The position numbers and the translations under genes are program-made. Below are positions 55,921-64,000 of a DNA stretch of 64,000 bases, piece after piece. Origin of the DNA: Diphasiastrum complanatum. Its lineage: Eukaryota; Streptophyta; Lycopodiopsida; Lycopodiales; Lycopodiaceae. The notes below the pieces were generated by a model. That model did no database searches and had not been told where the DNA came from. It worked only from the letters and a program-made list of their open reading frames with translations. Position 1 is the first letter of the stretch. The number at the start of each line of letters is the position of its first letter. The stretch is taken from positions 41,846,901 through 41,910,900 of the forward strand of contig CM055096.1 of assembly GCA_029204225.1 (NCBI GenBank). The letters are read 5' to 3'.

Positions 55921-56441
55921 AGTAGGTGTCACGCGTAGGTTCGCTCCCATGAGAGCGATAGCATATCTCAGAATTCAGCATGAATGGAAGATCCACTCTT
56001 GTTGGTCTTCGTAGTTCTCCTTGGCTAGATGATCTTGGAAAGTCATCCATGTCGCGGCTCTCCATCAATCTCTCAAACCACTTAGGGAGCTTCCTGTCAG
56101 GTGATCAGCTTCTTGGTGAAAATGTATCCCACGGTACATTTTTTTCCTTGTGTTTGTCACCTGCAACTTTTTTGCACCAAAAGGTTTATCTCTACCTCTC
56201 CAACCCATGTTTGAGGCTAAGTAGTAGTATCACGAGGTGTATCCTCATGACAATCACTAGGAAAGTCAATAAATGGATTATCATCAGGAGGAATCCTCAC
56301 TGTACCATCTTTTCCATTGGATGTGTCCGTCTTCTCAGCATCCTCATCTTCATACATCTTAGATTCATCAAAGATAACATCACGCTGACATGTATTTTGT
56401 TCTCCACTAGATCAAAACATCTATAGCCCTTTACGCGATCA
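55921..56441 (-). pseudogene. Copia integrase tail and RT linker, heavily decayed
   Basis: On minus only scattered wording is left, such as YEDEDAEKTDTSNGKDG and DDNPFIDFPSDCHE, a disordered acidic linker that usually follows integrase. It continues from the integrase at 56978-56442. Confidence 0.55.
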
Positions 56442-56978
56442 TCATATCCTAGGAATAGCTTTCACATCAAGTTTACGTCTTTCTTCTTTAGGAATGTGTA
56501 CAAAGGCCTTATATTCAAAGATTTGCAAGTGATTCACATTTGGATTCTTCTTTGTGAATGTCTCCTCAGGTGTTATCTTTGGTATGGCAATGATAGGACT
56601 TCTATTTTGAAGATAGATTGTGGTACTGCACGCTTCTGACCAAAAAAATGTTGGTAGCTTCATCTCAAATAGCATAGATCTGACACTTTCCACAATCATA
56701 CGATTCTTGCGCCCAACTACACCATTGAGTTTAGCAGTAGGAGCTTGCGTAAATTGTCTTTTGATCCCACATTGATCACAAAGATCATTGAAGTCAGTAG
56801 CCTTATACTCACCTCTACTATCAGATCTTAGGACTTTGATCTTCCTACCTATTTGAATTTCTACCAATGCTTTGAAGCTCTTGAAAGTGGCAAAAGCATC
56901 CGATTTTTTCTTTAAGAAGTAAATCCACATCTTACGTGACATATCATCTATGAAGTGCATGAAATAAAAAGGCTCCAC
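56442..56978 (-). pseudogene. Copia integrase
   Basis: The minus frame of 178 codons begins FYFMHFIDDMSRKMWIYFLK, then FKALVEIQIGRKIKVLRSDS, GEYKATDF, AKLNGVVGRKNRMIVESVRS and WSEACSTTIYLQNRSPI, and ends in IPKEERRKLDVKAIP. The catalytic aspartates are kept, but the position expected to hold the glutamate reads V-V-G-R instead of V-V-E-R. With that change it would be inactive even if expressed. Confidence 0.9.
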
Positions 56979-57096
56979 CCATGGACATAGTCCTCATAGG
57001 CCCGCACATATCTGTATGGATCAAATCTAGGATGTTCTTTGCCCTTGCAACACCACCTATATTGAATTTCTCTCGATGCTACTTCCCATACACACA

Positions 57097-57537
57097 TCAT
57101 TCACACATGGTCTTCAAGTGGTCTTCCATCATAGGCAATCCTCTCACCATTTCCAATTTCCTCATCAAGCAAAGGCCTCCTAGGTTCAAATGACCAAGCC
57201 TTTTATGCCATAGTTCAGTTTGCGATGGATTGGATGAGATAAGTCCATGTTGCCCCTTCATTGTAGCATTCAACCTGTACAATTAAGTGTTGGGCTCCCT
57301 TATACCATCCGCAATGACTTTGAACTTTTGGTTCACATCCTTCACAAAGCAACAATCATGGGTAGATTCTACTTTCAATTTTTGATCAGTAATGACACCA
57401 ATGGAAAGTAGATTTCTCTTCAAACCTGTTACATAAATTACCTCCTTGATCGTCTTGCTTTTGCCATCAGGTAGTTGGATGAAAATGGTGCCTATCCCCT
57501 TGACCTTGCACACATCACCACCTGCTTGCTTTGGTTT
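57097..57537 (-). pseudogene. Copia protease body and pre-integrase
   Basis: Minus: CKVKGIGTIFIQLPDGKSKT, IKEVIYVTGLKRNLLSIG (protease body), QKFKVIADGIRE, a stop, then MYRLNATMKGQHGLISSNPS, ELWHKRLGHLNLGGLCLMRK (pre-integrase H-x3-4-H part). One stop at 57285 separates the two. Confidence 0.88.
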
Positions 57538-58249
57538 TCCCTTGCTTGATTCCGCTAAGAATTTTCGACATTTGCTTTTCTAATGGCCCTTTTTGTCGCA
57601 ATGGAAGCCTTTTCCTTTCTTCTTGGTGTTGCTAGATGATCCCTCATCCTCCTGAGTCTTGGCAAATTGTTGTTTAGACTTCTTCTTGCCCTTGCCTTTG
57701 CCTTGTTTTTGGCATGTCGCAAGTGCTTGATCATCAATATTTAGACATCTAGCTTTCACCACTTGTCGTCGTTGCTCCTCCTGCATCAAGATTTCTATGA
57801 GCTCGTCAAAGGTTGGCAATCTTTCTCTTGATGCTATCCCACTCACAAACATCTGATAAGGTTCTGCAATGCCACACAATGCATTGTACACCATCTTAAC
57901 ATCATGTATGCGCTCACCAATAGAATGCAGTTCATCCCTCATTATCTTGATTCTGGTCATGTACGTCTGAATGTGCTCTCCTTGTTCCATTCGGGCACTA
58001 TTCAGCTTTGACTTCAGAAACATAATCCTTGCTAGATTTGATGTCTCAAACTGCTCCTTTAGTACATCCCATGTCTGTCTAGGTGTAATGGCATCACTTA
58101 TGTGTGTAATGATGTGGTCTTTCACTGACAAGTTGATGAACATCAAAGCCCTCCTCGCCTTCTTGTCGAATGCTTTAATGTCCATTTCATTTGGTGGTCT
58201 TCTCTCATCACCTGTGATGACATTCCACAGTTCCTTCTCTATCAGTATG
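57538..58249 (-). pseudogene. Copia Gag, interrupted by LTR insertion
   Basis: The frame from the LTR edge reads IEKELWNVITGDERRPP, FDKKARRALMFINLSVKDHI, TWDVLKEQFETSNLARIMFL, MEQGEHIQTYMTRIKIMRDE, LPTFDELIEILMQEEQRR, then a lysine-rich run and the beginning of a zinc knuckle. The N-terminal 40 or so codons are not found on the other side of the insertion. The open frame that appears to extend upstream to 58437 is LTR sequence, not gag. Confidence 0.9.
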
Positions 58250-58904
58250 TGTGAAAAAAGTGGATCTTGAATGAATCCAAACTCCCAAAATACTTGGCTA
58301 AGATCTTTGCACAACAAGCTACAAAAGCTAGAAATGGCAAAGCATCCTAATGCTACCTTTGATACACATGAACTTGACAAAGCATTCAAGAGACAAAAGA
58401 AACTAATAAAAGGTACTAATGGCAGCCAAAATAACAAATAAATAGGGCTCCCAACAGCATCCTACCACTTTTGGAAACCTCTTAAGATCATACACAAAAG
58501 CTTGAAGACAATACACAAAGCAATGCTCACAATGGAGGAAGAGACTGTGACAATGATCTATTGATCTCTCTCAACAATACAATAAGTCTCCCCAGCCTGT
58601 TCTCCATGAATTTCAGCCTAATATAGGTGAGAGAGATGACTCTCTTTCCTCTTTCTAGAACTTAGGACCCAATTTTAGGACATTAGTAGCCTAAAATAGC
58701 CAATTTTGGCCTATAGGTCCAAATAACATGATTTTGGTGTCATTTAGAAGGTCCTGAAGTTTGAGACTTCTTCAATATGAAATATATACTAAAATAAAAG
58801 CATATAGGCCTCTTTCACACGTATGAAAGGTTAGATCCAAAACTATGTACAAAAATTGCCAATTTAGGCCTCAAACTAGCTAGGAAATGTTGACAATTTT
58901 CACA
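58250..58904 (-). repeat. 3' LTR of the nested 58-63 kb element
   Basis: 655 bases with ends TGTGAAAA (left, plus) and TTTTCACA (right, plus), inverted to each other. On minus it follows a polypurine tract TTGAAGGAG. It contains TTTCACACGTATGAAAGG near 58812, a variant of the palindrome in the other LTR families. Confidence 0.85.
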
Positions 58905-59302
58905 CTCCTTCAACTTAACTTGCTAGTTTTACAACACTACTTTGCTCCAACCTAAGAATGATCTCCATCATGATATATCTCTTCTCAAGTGTTCTACTAT
59001 GTACGATATGAAGTACAACATAATTGATATAGATAATAGTGTCCATATAGGATGCTTCACTATTTCTTACATCAATTTTACATAGAATGGTGAACAAGAC
59101 ATGTAAAAGAACATAGAATCATAATGAAAGGATTCCTCCATGTATCCACCTTTGAATTCTCTATAAAACAGCATCAAACAAGTTGTAAGTGAAAGTAACC
59201 AACAAGTTTTTGCATGCCTCCTCCACATTCCACTATGCCCATAGTGAATGCACCATGTATCTTCATGAATGAACCTCCATCACCACCTTGCCTTTGTAGA
59301 TC
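58905..59302 (-). other. 3' part of the 58-63 kb element with SEAS-type segment
   Basis: Just inside the polypurine tract a minus frame reads ILCKIDVRNSEASYMDTIIY and INYVVLHIVHS, nearly the same wording as at 53937-54008 on plus. The rest is without recognisable coding. Confidence 0.6.
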
Positions 59303-60427
59303 TCAAATCCATGAAAGCACTTGAGTGAATGAATGCCAAAACAATGTGTTCTCTGTTCCATTTGAATGAGAAAAACCTGAACTTGAAATACTTGAAGTAT
59401 CTTTACAAGATTTGCATACAACCCTTGAGCCTACATTGTCAACAATTTGCCAATTTGCCAACACTAGGATGCTAGATCTTGAACTTTGCTCAAAAGCAAA
59501 CATATTGACCACTTCAATATCTTTCAGGATTTGAATGAATGCATGTACTTGATCATAAAAACCAATAATGATAACTATTCCATCTCCAAGATCCAAAGGA
59601 TACAAAACTATGAAACTAGTTTCATTGAATTTTGACAACACATTGACATGACAATGTTCATACATGAGATTAAATAAGTAAGGTAGAGTAAAAGGACACT
59701 TACTTGCTGCTCCAAGAACCTTACTTGAACCTTCAAGAACTTGTAAAAACAGATCCAAAATGATTTGCCCATGTGGCTCCCCTTTGATGCTTTTGACTAG
59801 CTTCCAATTGCTACTTGCCTCTTGGTGTTGATGAAGCAATTCAAGATCAACATCTTGATCTTCCAATAAAACATCAAGGCCTTTGCATTTATAAACATCT
59901 TCAGATCTGAACCTCTGAAGATACTCCCTCTCAAACACATGATTAACATCCCACAAGATCTCATCATTTCTTGATTTTAACCCTTCACTATAGTTAGTGA
60001 AAACAATGTCACCATCATAAACCAAAAGATAGATTTCTACAATTCTATCCAACATGAAGTAGAGTAGATGAAGTTGAGTATCAAACCTAATCAAACCAGC
60101 CCATTTGAGTTCAAACCAAACCTCAATGAGCTCACCAATGATATCTTCCTTGTCTTGAAGAAATTGCCACTTGAGTTGCTCCATGTAGTCTTCTTCATCC
60201 AACCTTTTGCCCTCTTGATCATGCATGAACACTCCACCACAATCATAGCATCCTTTGAGTTGATGAATAGATGTAAGATCCATGCCTTGGATCTTCCCAA
60301 GTGTCACTCTTCCTTTGCCCTTTCCTTCACAAGACTCCCTTTTAATGATCACACCACAAAAGTTAGCAATTTCCCTCTTGATAGTTGCATCATAAGAAAT
60401 GGAAGAATCTCGAACATAAGAAGCCAT
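59303..60427 (-). CDS. 374-aa RT-derived ORF, second copy
   Basis: An uninterrupted minus frame starting MASYVRDSSISYDATIKREI. It goes on with GKIQGMDLTSIHQLKG, EEDYMEQLKWQFLQDKEDI, IGELIEVWFELKWAGLIRFD, LYFMLDRIVEIYLLVYDGDI and VFTN, matching the copy at 33768-34832 and hence Copia RT from YMEQPEGF to the YVDD turn. The active-site aspartate pair is gone (YDGDI). After it, SIKGEPHGQIILDLFLQVLE, SSKVLGAASKCPF and LDLGDGIVIIIGF parallel the first copy less closely. Two long frames with the same shrunken RT suggest that it was already present in the ancestor of the family. Confidence 0.6.
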   Translation of the reverse strand: MASYVRDSSISYDATIKREIANFCGVIIKRESCEGKGKGRVTLGKIQGMDLTSIHQLKGCYDCGGVFMHDQEGKRLDEEDYMEQLKWQFLQDKEDIIGELIEVWFELKWAGLIRFDTQLHLLYFMLDRIVEIYLLVYDGDIVFTNYSEGLKSRNDEILWDVNHVFEREYLQRFRSEDVYKCKGLDVLLEDQDVDLELLHQHQEASSNWKLVKSIKGEPHGQIILDLFLQVLEGSSKVLGAASKCPFTLPYLFNLMYEHCHVNVLSKFNETSFIVLYPLDLGDGIVIIIGFYDQVHAFIQILKDIEVVNMFAFEQSSRSSILVLANWQIVDNVGSRVVCKSCKDTSSISSSGFSHSNGTENTLFWHSFTQVLSWI

Positions 60428-60747
60428 GAAAAGAATACATAGTACCTTAACATAAGAATGATTGAAGTACTTTTTCTTGTCAAACCTGGACTTCTAATCA
60501 ATGATATAGGTAATGATAATAAACCCTCACTATCATTCACAAAATCATCATTCAAGGTACATACTACTTTGAACACTTCACATTCATCTCTCTCTTTTGA
60601 CTTGAGATCTTCCTCACCAAGTCTCATGATAGAACCTTTTGATCTACTTTCTTTATGAATACATGTGACACCACTTGTTGCACAAATGACTTTCTGGGAC
60701 TCATCACATAAAGATGCAAAAGAACCTTTTTCTTCGAACATGCTCAA
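60349..60747 (-). pseudogene. Middle ORF, 5' part broken from main frame
   Basis: Minus wording SGVTCIHKESRSKGSIMRLG, EEDLKSKERDECEVFKVVCT and LNDDFVNDSEGLLSLP corresponds to 35265-35050 in the other copy. A frameshift near 60745 separates it from the protease frame. Confidence 0.55.
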
Positions 60748-61532
60748 AGCACCATCTTTTCCAAATGAGTAAATAAGTCATTAGCAACAACCATTTCCAA
60801 AGACAAGTTTTCATCACCTTTATTGATGAAGTTAGCTCTCTTCGTACCTTTTCCATTTTTGCACTTGCCATGTAGCCCCAATGAAGAGCCACCAAGACTT
60901 GGAAATCTATGAGTAGAAGAGTTCAAATATGATACTAATTTAGCACCACATGACTCCATTTGACTAGTAGGTAGCACTAGTCCATCTTCAAGATCCAATG
61001 GATCCAAAACACTAATCGTAGATTCACCAAATGTTGCCAAGTTAGCACAACAATAACTATCTCCAAGAAGCTCATTAGATCTCAACCTAGATCTAGCATA
61101 AGAAAGCTCTTTAGACTTTGCATAAGATCTACCAATCTTATTGATGCTAGGAATTGAAATTTGAAAGTTGAGAGAACCACCAACATCCATTTCATTCCTC
61201 TTGTTAGACATAACAAAAGCATCAAGCTTGTAAAGTCTACCTTGTCTATTGCCCCTAGCAATCAAGACATCTCCCTTAGTAATGAAGCAAACATCCCCAA
61301 CAAACTTTGTCTTGTACCCTTTCTTCAACATTTGACCAACACTTAGCAAATTCCTTGAAAGTGAAGGAATGTAAAGAACACCATCAAGCCTTGCATTCCT
61401 ATTAGTAGAAAGGCAAATAGGAATTGAGCCAATATCCTTGATCATACACTCACCACCATTTGGCATGTGAACCACTTTCTTGGTTCCAACATAAGAGATC
61501 AAATAAGTAAAGAACTCCTTGTGACTAGTCAT
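60744..61532 (-). CDS. Protease body and module insertion, second copy
   Basis: Follows the protease active site by one stop codon (61533). Wording: HMTSHKEFFTYLISYVGTKK, VVHMPNGGECMIKDIGSIPI, LYIPSLSRNLLSVGQM, GNRQGRLYKLDAFVM, then novel sequence LRSNELLGDSYCCANLATFG shared with the first copy. A segment LDLEDGLVLPTSQMESCGAK is in the middle here, while its counterpart in the first copy (DLEDGLVQP, then MESCGAGFAS) lies near the C-terminal end at 33860-33790. Then LHGKCKNGKGTKRANF as in the first copy. So the module has moved or been duplicated. Confidence 0.6.
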   Translation of the reverse strand: MTSHKEFFTYLISYVGTKKVVHMPNGGECMIKDIGSIPICLSTNRNARLDGVLYIPSLSRNLLSVGQMLKKGYKTKFVGDVCFITKGDVLIARGNRQGRLYKLDAFVMSNKRNEMDVGGSLNFQISIPSINKIGRSYAKSKELSYARSRLRSNELLGDSYCCANLATFGESTISVLDPLDLEDGLVLPTSQMESCGAKLVSYLNSSTHRFPSLGGSSLGLHGKCKNGKGTKRANFINKGDENLSLEMVVANDLFTHLEKMVL

Positions 61533-62024
61533 GTGTCAACTAGATCCACTATCTATCCACCATGAATCCTTGTCACTTCTACTTGACATTAGACTTGAAG
61601 AACACATCATGAGAGAATCACAAGAATCTAGATCCTCATTAGAAGTACAAAAGTTGTTTTGCCTGCTACCTTTATTACTTTGCTTCTTATGACCTTCATT
61701 TGCAAAATGACATTTTATCCCACAATAAAAGCACTTGAACTTTGACTTTTCTTTCTTTCTGAAAGAAGTAGAAGAGCAGGAGGAACAGTGAACATCATGA
61801 TCCGAGTTACCACCTTTGGACCATTTTCCTTTGCCTTTGACTTTGTCTTTCGTGAGGAAAGCCTCTTCACCTCCACCTTGGAAGGATGCACCGTCAAGCT
61901 TTGATTGCAACCTATGTTCTTCAGCCAATAATATTTCTTGCAAGTCAACCACACTTGGCAAGACTCTGTGAATGGAAAAACTTTGCACAAGGTTAGCATG
62001 TTCATCTAGCAAACCATTCAACAT
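61533..62024 (-). CDS. Gag end, zinc knuckle and protease start, second copy
   Basis: Minus: MLNGLLDEHANLVQSFSIHR, VVDLQEILLAEEHRLQSK, a lysine-rich run, a knuckle FKCFYCGIKCHFANEG (histidine present but the last cysteine changed to glycine), then KDSWWIDSGSS, the protease active site, ending in a stop. Unlike the first copy, gag to protease is in one frame here. Confidence 0.75.
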
Positions 62025-62076
62025 AACTTGGACTATTTCACCATCTTTTATGCTTTCATCAATGCATGCTAGATCA

Positions 62077-62474
62077 TCAAAAGGACTTAACCCTCAAGAC
62101 AAATGCATGAGCACTTTCTCCCTCTCTTTGTCTACTAGAAAATATTTGCCTCCTTAGGGTCAATACCCTAGATGTGGACTTTGATTCAAAGAGTTTCTTC
62201 AAGGCATTCCATGCCTCACTTGCACTTTGACACTTACCAACTTCCTTGAGAAGTTCATCGATAACATTCATTTTAATGATATAAAGAGCCCTTTTAGCCT
62301 TCTTATCAAACCTTTGTTGCTCTTGAACTATGGGTGCTCTCCTTCAATTCCTGCAACTATGTCCATGAGTTCATTCAACTCAAGTAAGGATTCCATCCTC
62401 ACTTTCCAGGTAGAGTAGTTTGATGAACTCAACCTATCATTAGTTTCTAACATGATCCCACCATTGGAAGCCAT
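62077..62474 (-). pseudogene. Gag N-terminal part, second copy
   Basis: The ATG at 62474 begins MASNGGIMLETNDRLSSSNY, then WKVRMESLLELNELMDIV. A shift follows near 62330, then MNVIDELLKEVGKCQSASEA, WNALKKLFESKSTSRVLTLR, SRQREGESAHAFVLRVKSF. A further break near 62080 leads into 62024. It is close in wording to the gag at 36946-36218. Confidence 0.8.
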
Positions 62475-63060
62475 GAATATAATGATTCTTCAACTTTTAG
62501 GCTCTGTCCTAATGCACCTAGAACTCACTTTTCTCTCAACAAATGATGGATAAGGAGATCTCAGAAGGTCTAGGACCCTAAAACACTTCTATCTTGAACC
62601 TAGCTAGTTTCCAAGCATAGAAAGGAAGATTGAAACACATGCAACACTTTGCACATACTAAGAATAAATTACAAACTCAAACCAACCTGAACACACTCTT
62701 GCTTAAGGTCTCAAACTTTCTAGCAAGTGACCAAATCAAACTATGATGTGAAGAGTTACTTGCATTTTTAGAAAATACACAAGACTAAGCTGCCAAGAAT
62801 ACCTAAAATAGAACAAACTTGACCAACATATGATCAACACACTAAGATACTGATTCAACTTGTAAAACCACATGTAAACCACACTTCTAAAAGTTTATAA
62901 ACTCCAGCAAATGATAAATACAAGCTTTAGAGGTGAATGAAAGAGCACACTTAGTGAATCACAAGAGTAGCATCACTAGCTTGTCAAATCTTGGTATTTA
63001 GATGTAGATCTAAGATCACTTCACATGAGAATATTCCTCAACCTGTTGAGAACCTGAAAA
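62475..63060. other. Leader of the second family member
   Basis: Noncoding. The stretch CCAAATCAAACTATG...GAAGAGTTACTTGCAT (62725-62770) recurs as CCAATCAAATTACATAAGGAGAGTTACTTACAT at 63100-63135, a diverged direct duplication across the leader. Confidence 0.5.
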
Positions 63061-63623
63061 CACATTTGCATAATGGTTAAAATCTTCCAACAAATGCTCC
63101 AATCAAATTACATAAGGAGAGTTACTTACATGCTCAACAAAGTACACCAAAATTATGCAAAAGATTGTTGACAATCTATTCACCCAAAAGGGGATCTTTC
63201 ATCCAAGTGAGACTACAAGACCCTAAGTTAAAATTTTTGTTCATTCTGTTCACCTAGCAGCCTCTGTACAACTCTTCAACAACCAAATCCTCTTGCTCTG
63301 AGATTGATCTACAATTGGGAAGCTGATGCTTCAATTTGTTTGTCAAACGGTGTCCAATTGAATGCACACCAATCGCAAACACCAAGTAGCCTTCCCACAA
63401 AATTTTATGCTTCCGTTTGGTTATTGTTTTGATTTAGTCAACAAACCCTGTCTTCAGATCCGTCCACATTTCTGAGCCTGGAAAGCCTCTATATGCTAGA
63501 AGCTATGCACCAGTGCTTCACTTTCTGCGTTCAACCCACCATAAATCCCGAACTCTCAGAAGACTTCTCTTCTCCCGAAGCTCTCTTCAACGGTGATGTT
63601 GTACTGTGTACACTCCCTATACG
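63061..63623. other. Leader of the interrupted host Copia element
   Basis: No ORF. The strand between the broken 5' end of the nested element and the host primer-binding site. The gag N-terminus of the host expected here was not found. Confidence 0.45.
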
Positions 63624-63635
63624 GCTCTGATACCA
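63624..63635 (-). promoter_or_regulatory. Primer-binding site of the host Copia element
   Basis: Minus reads TGGTATCAGAGC, exact, with a T before it. The LTR to the right ends AATTCTAAG instead of CA. Confidence 0.85.
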
Positions 63636-63636
63636 A

Positions 63637-64000
63637 CTTAGAATTTGCTTCGAACAGGAACACAGATCATGCTACACAGTAATATAGACAAAAAGCACTC
63701 TCCACACCAAGCTCATGTAGCAACTATATTTCTCAAAACCAAAATACACTATACATATAGTTCTTCACTATGGCAACCCATGCATGATCCAGGTTGCCTC
63801 GTGGCAAGGCCAACTGATCCTTATCCACTAATAAGACCCATAGTATAGTAACACAGTAGTTCTATTTTAATTCTAACTAAAAGTTCCCCAAGTGGCATAA
63901 GGATTACATAAAAACTGGTAGTTTTGCTGCAAATTAACCTTCGCCCAAATTAATGTAGGTAAATCGGATTGTGATAATGCATTTGGGATCTTGACAAGGG
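63637..64000 (-). repeat. Partial 5' LTR of the host Copia element (probable)
   Basis: Placed by the primer-binding site alone. The sequence runs off the window and has no second copy inside it. It contains GGTTGCCTCGTGGCAAGGCCA and no ORF of interest. It is not related by eye to the LTR at 58250-58904. Confidence 0.5.

Larger units (their letters stand above)
58905..63060 (-). mobile_element. Second member of the gag-protease, collapsed-pol family
   Basis: The internal part runs on minus from gag at 62474 to the polypurine tract at 58905 and parallels the element at 33-38 kb domain by domain: gag, knuckle, protease, middle ORF and RT-derived ORF. Its LTR (58250-58904) differs from the 33-39 kb LTR type. 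The matching 5' LTR is not found. Near 63060 the sequence AGAACCTGAAAACACA looks like the end of the leader, but no primer-binding site follows, so the 5' end has been deleted. It sits inside a Copia gag. Confidence 0.75.

Noticed and set aside
58250-58437. N-terminal extension of the Copia gag (MLFWLPLVPFISFF...)
   Set aside because: This hydrophobic start, which looks like a signal peptide, is LTR sequence read through into gag.

Overview
The window looks like nuclear DNA of a land plant with a large, repeat-filled genome. The evidence is an AT-rich background, many Ty1/Copia and a few Ty3/Gypsy remnants primed by the plant-typical methionine-tRNA site TGGTATCAGAGC, long GA/CT microsatellites, TTTAGGG-type telomeric units and a TAF15/FUS-like RNA-binding protein. 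The very low gene density would fit a fern, lycophyte or gymnosperm, but the sequence alone does not decide between them. There is no sign of prokaryotic operons, CRISPR arrays or plasmid functions.

Layout. 1-6.1 kb: unannotated DNA with one Gypsy integrase fragment at 2.3 kb and a GA microsatellite. 6.1-8.5 kb: the 3' half of a Copia element on the minus strand with a long LTR. 10-15.3 kb: a decayed two-gene, convergent transposon-like unit. It has a spliced, transposase-like gene on plus (11.17-13.64 kb) and an unrecognised gene on minus (13.64-14.57 kb), followed by a repeat that recurs inverted at 43.6-44.0 kb. 17.37-22.65 kb: a complete LTR element with 832-bp LTRs and the 5-bp duplication TCTTT. 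It has no pol but carries an unfamiliar 320-aa ORF. 23.5-26.2 kb: the only clearly functional host gene, a TAF15/FUS-like protein. 27.4 kb: a minisatellite. 28.4-30.8 kb: Copia pol broken by a roughly 370-bp MITE. 31-41 kb: nested Copia elements, including a 5.09-kb element (33103-38196, duplication CATCA) with gag and protease but a collapsed, RT-derived pol. 41.6-44.2 kb: a deleted Copia, a dispersed repeat and a CT microsatellite. 44.2-46.4 kb: simple and tandem repeats. 46.4-52.2 kb: Copia (minus) next to Gypsy (plus). 52.2-56 kb: truncated Copia pieces on plus. 56-64 kb: a Copia element on minus split by a second member of the collapsed-pol family.

How it fits together. Nearly everything except the TAF15-like gene is the product of transposition. 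The points most worth pursuing are: (1) the two-gene transposon-like unit with precise introns; (2) non-autonomous LTR families that kept gag, protease or novel ORFs while reverse transcriptase shrank into a non-catalytic remnant, and which seem to share LTRs and small modules with Copia relatives nearby; (3) palindromic CACGTG motifs repeated in several LTR families. All identities were judged by eye from the sequence and its translations. No database search was done.
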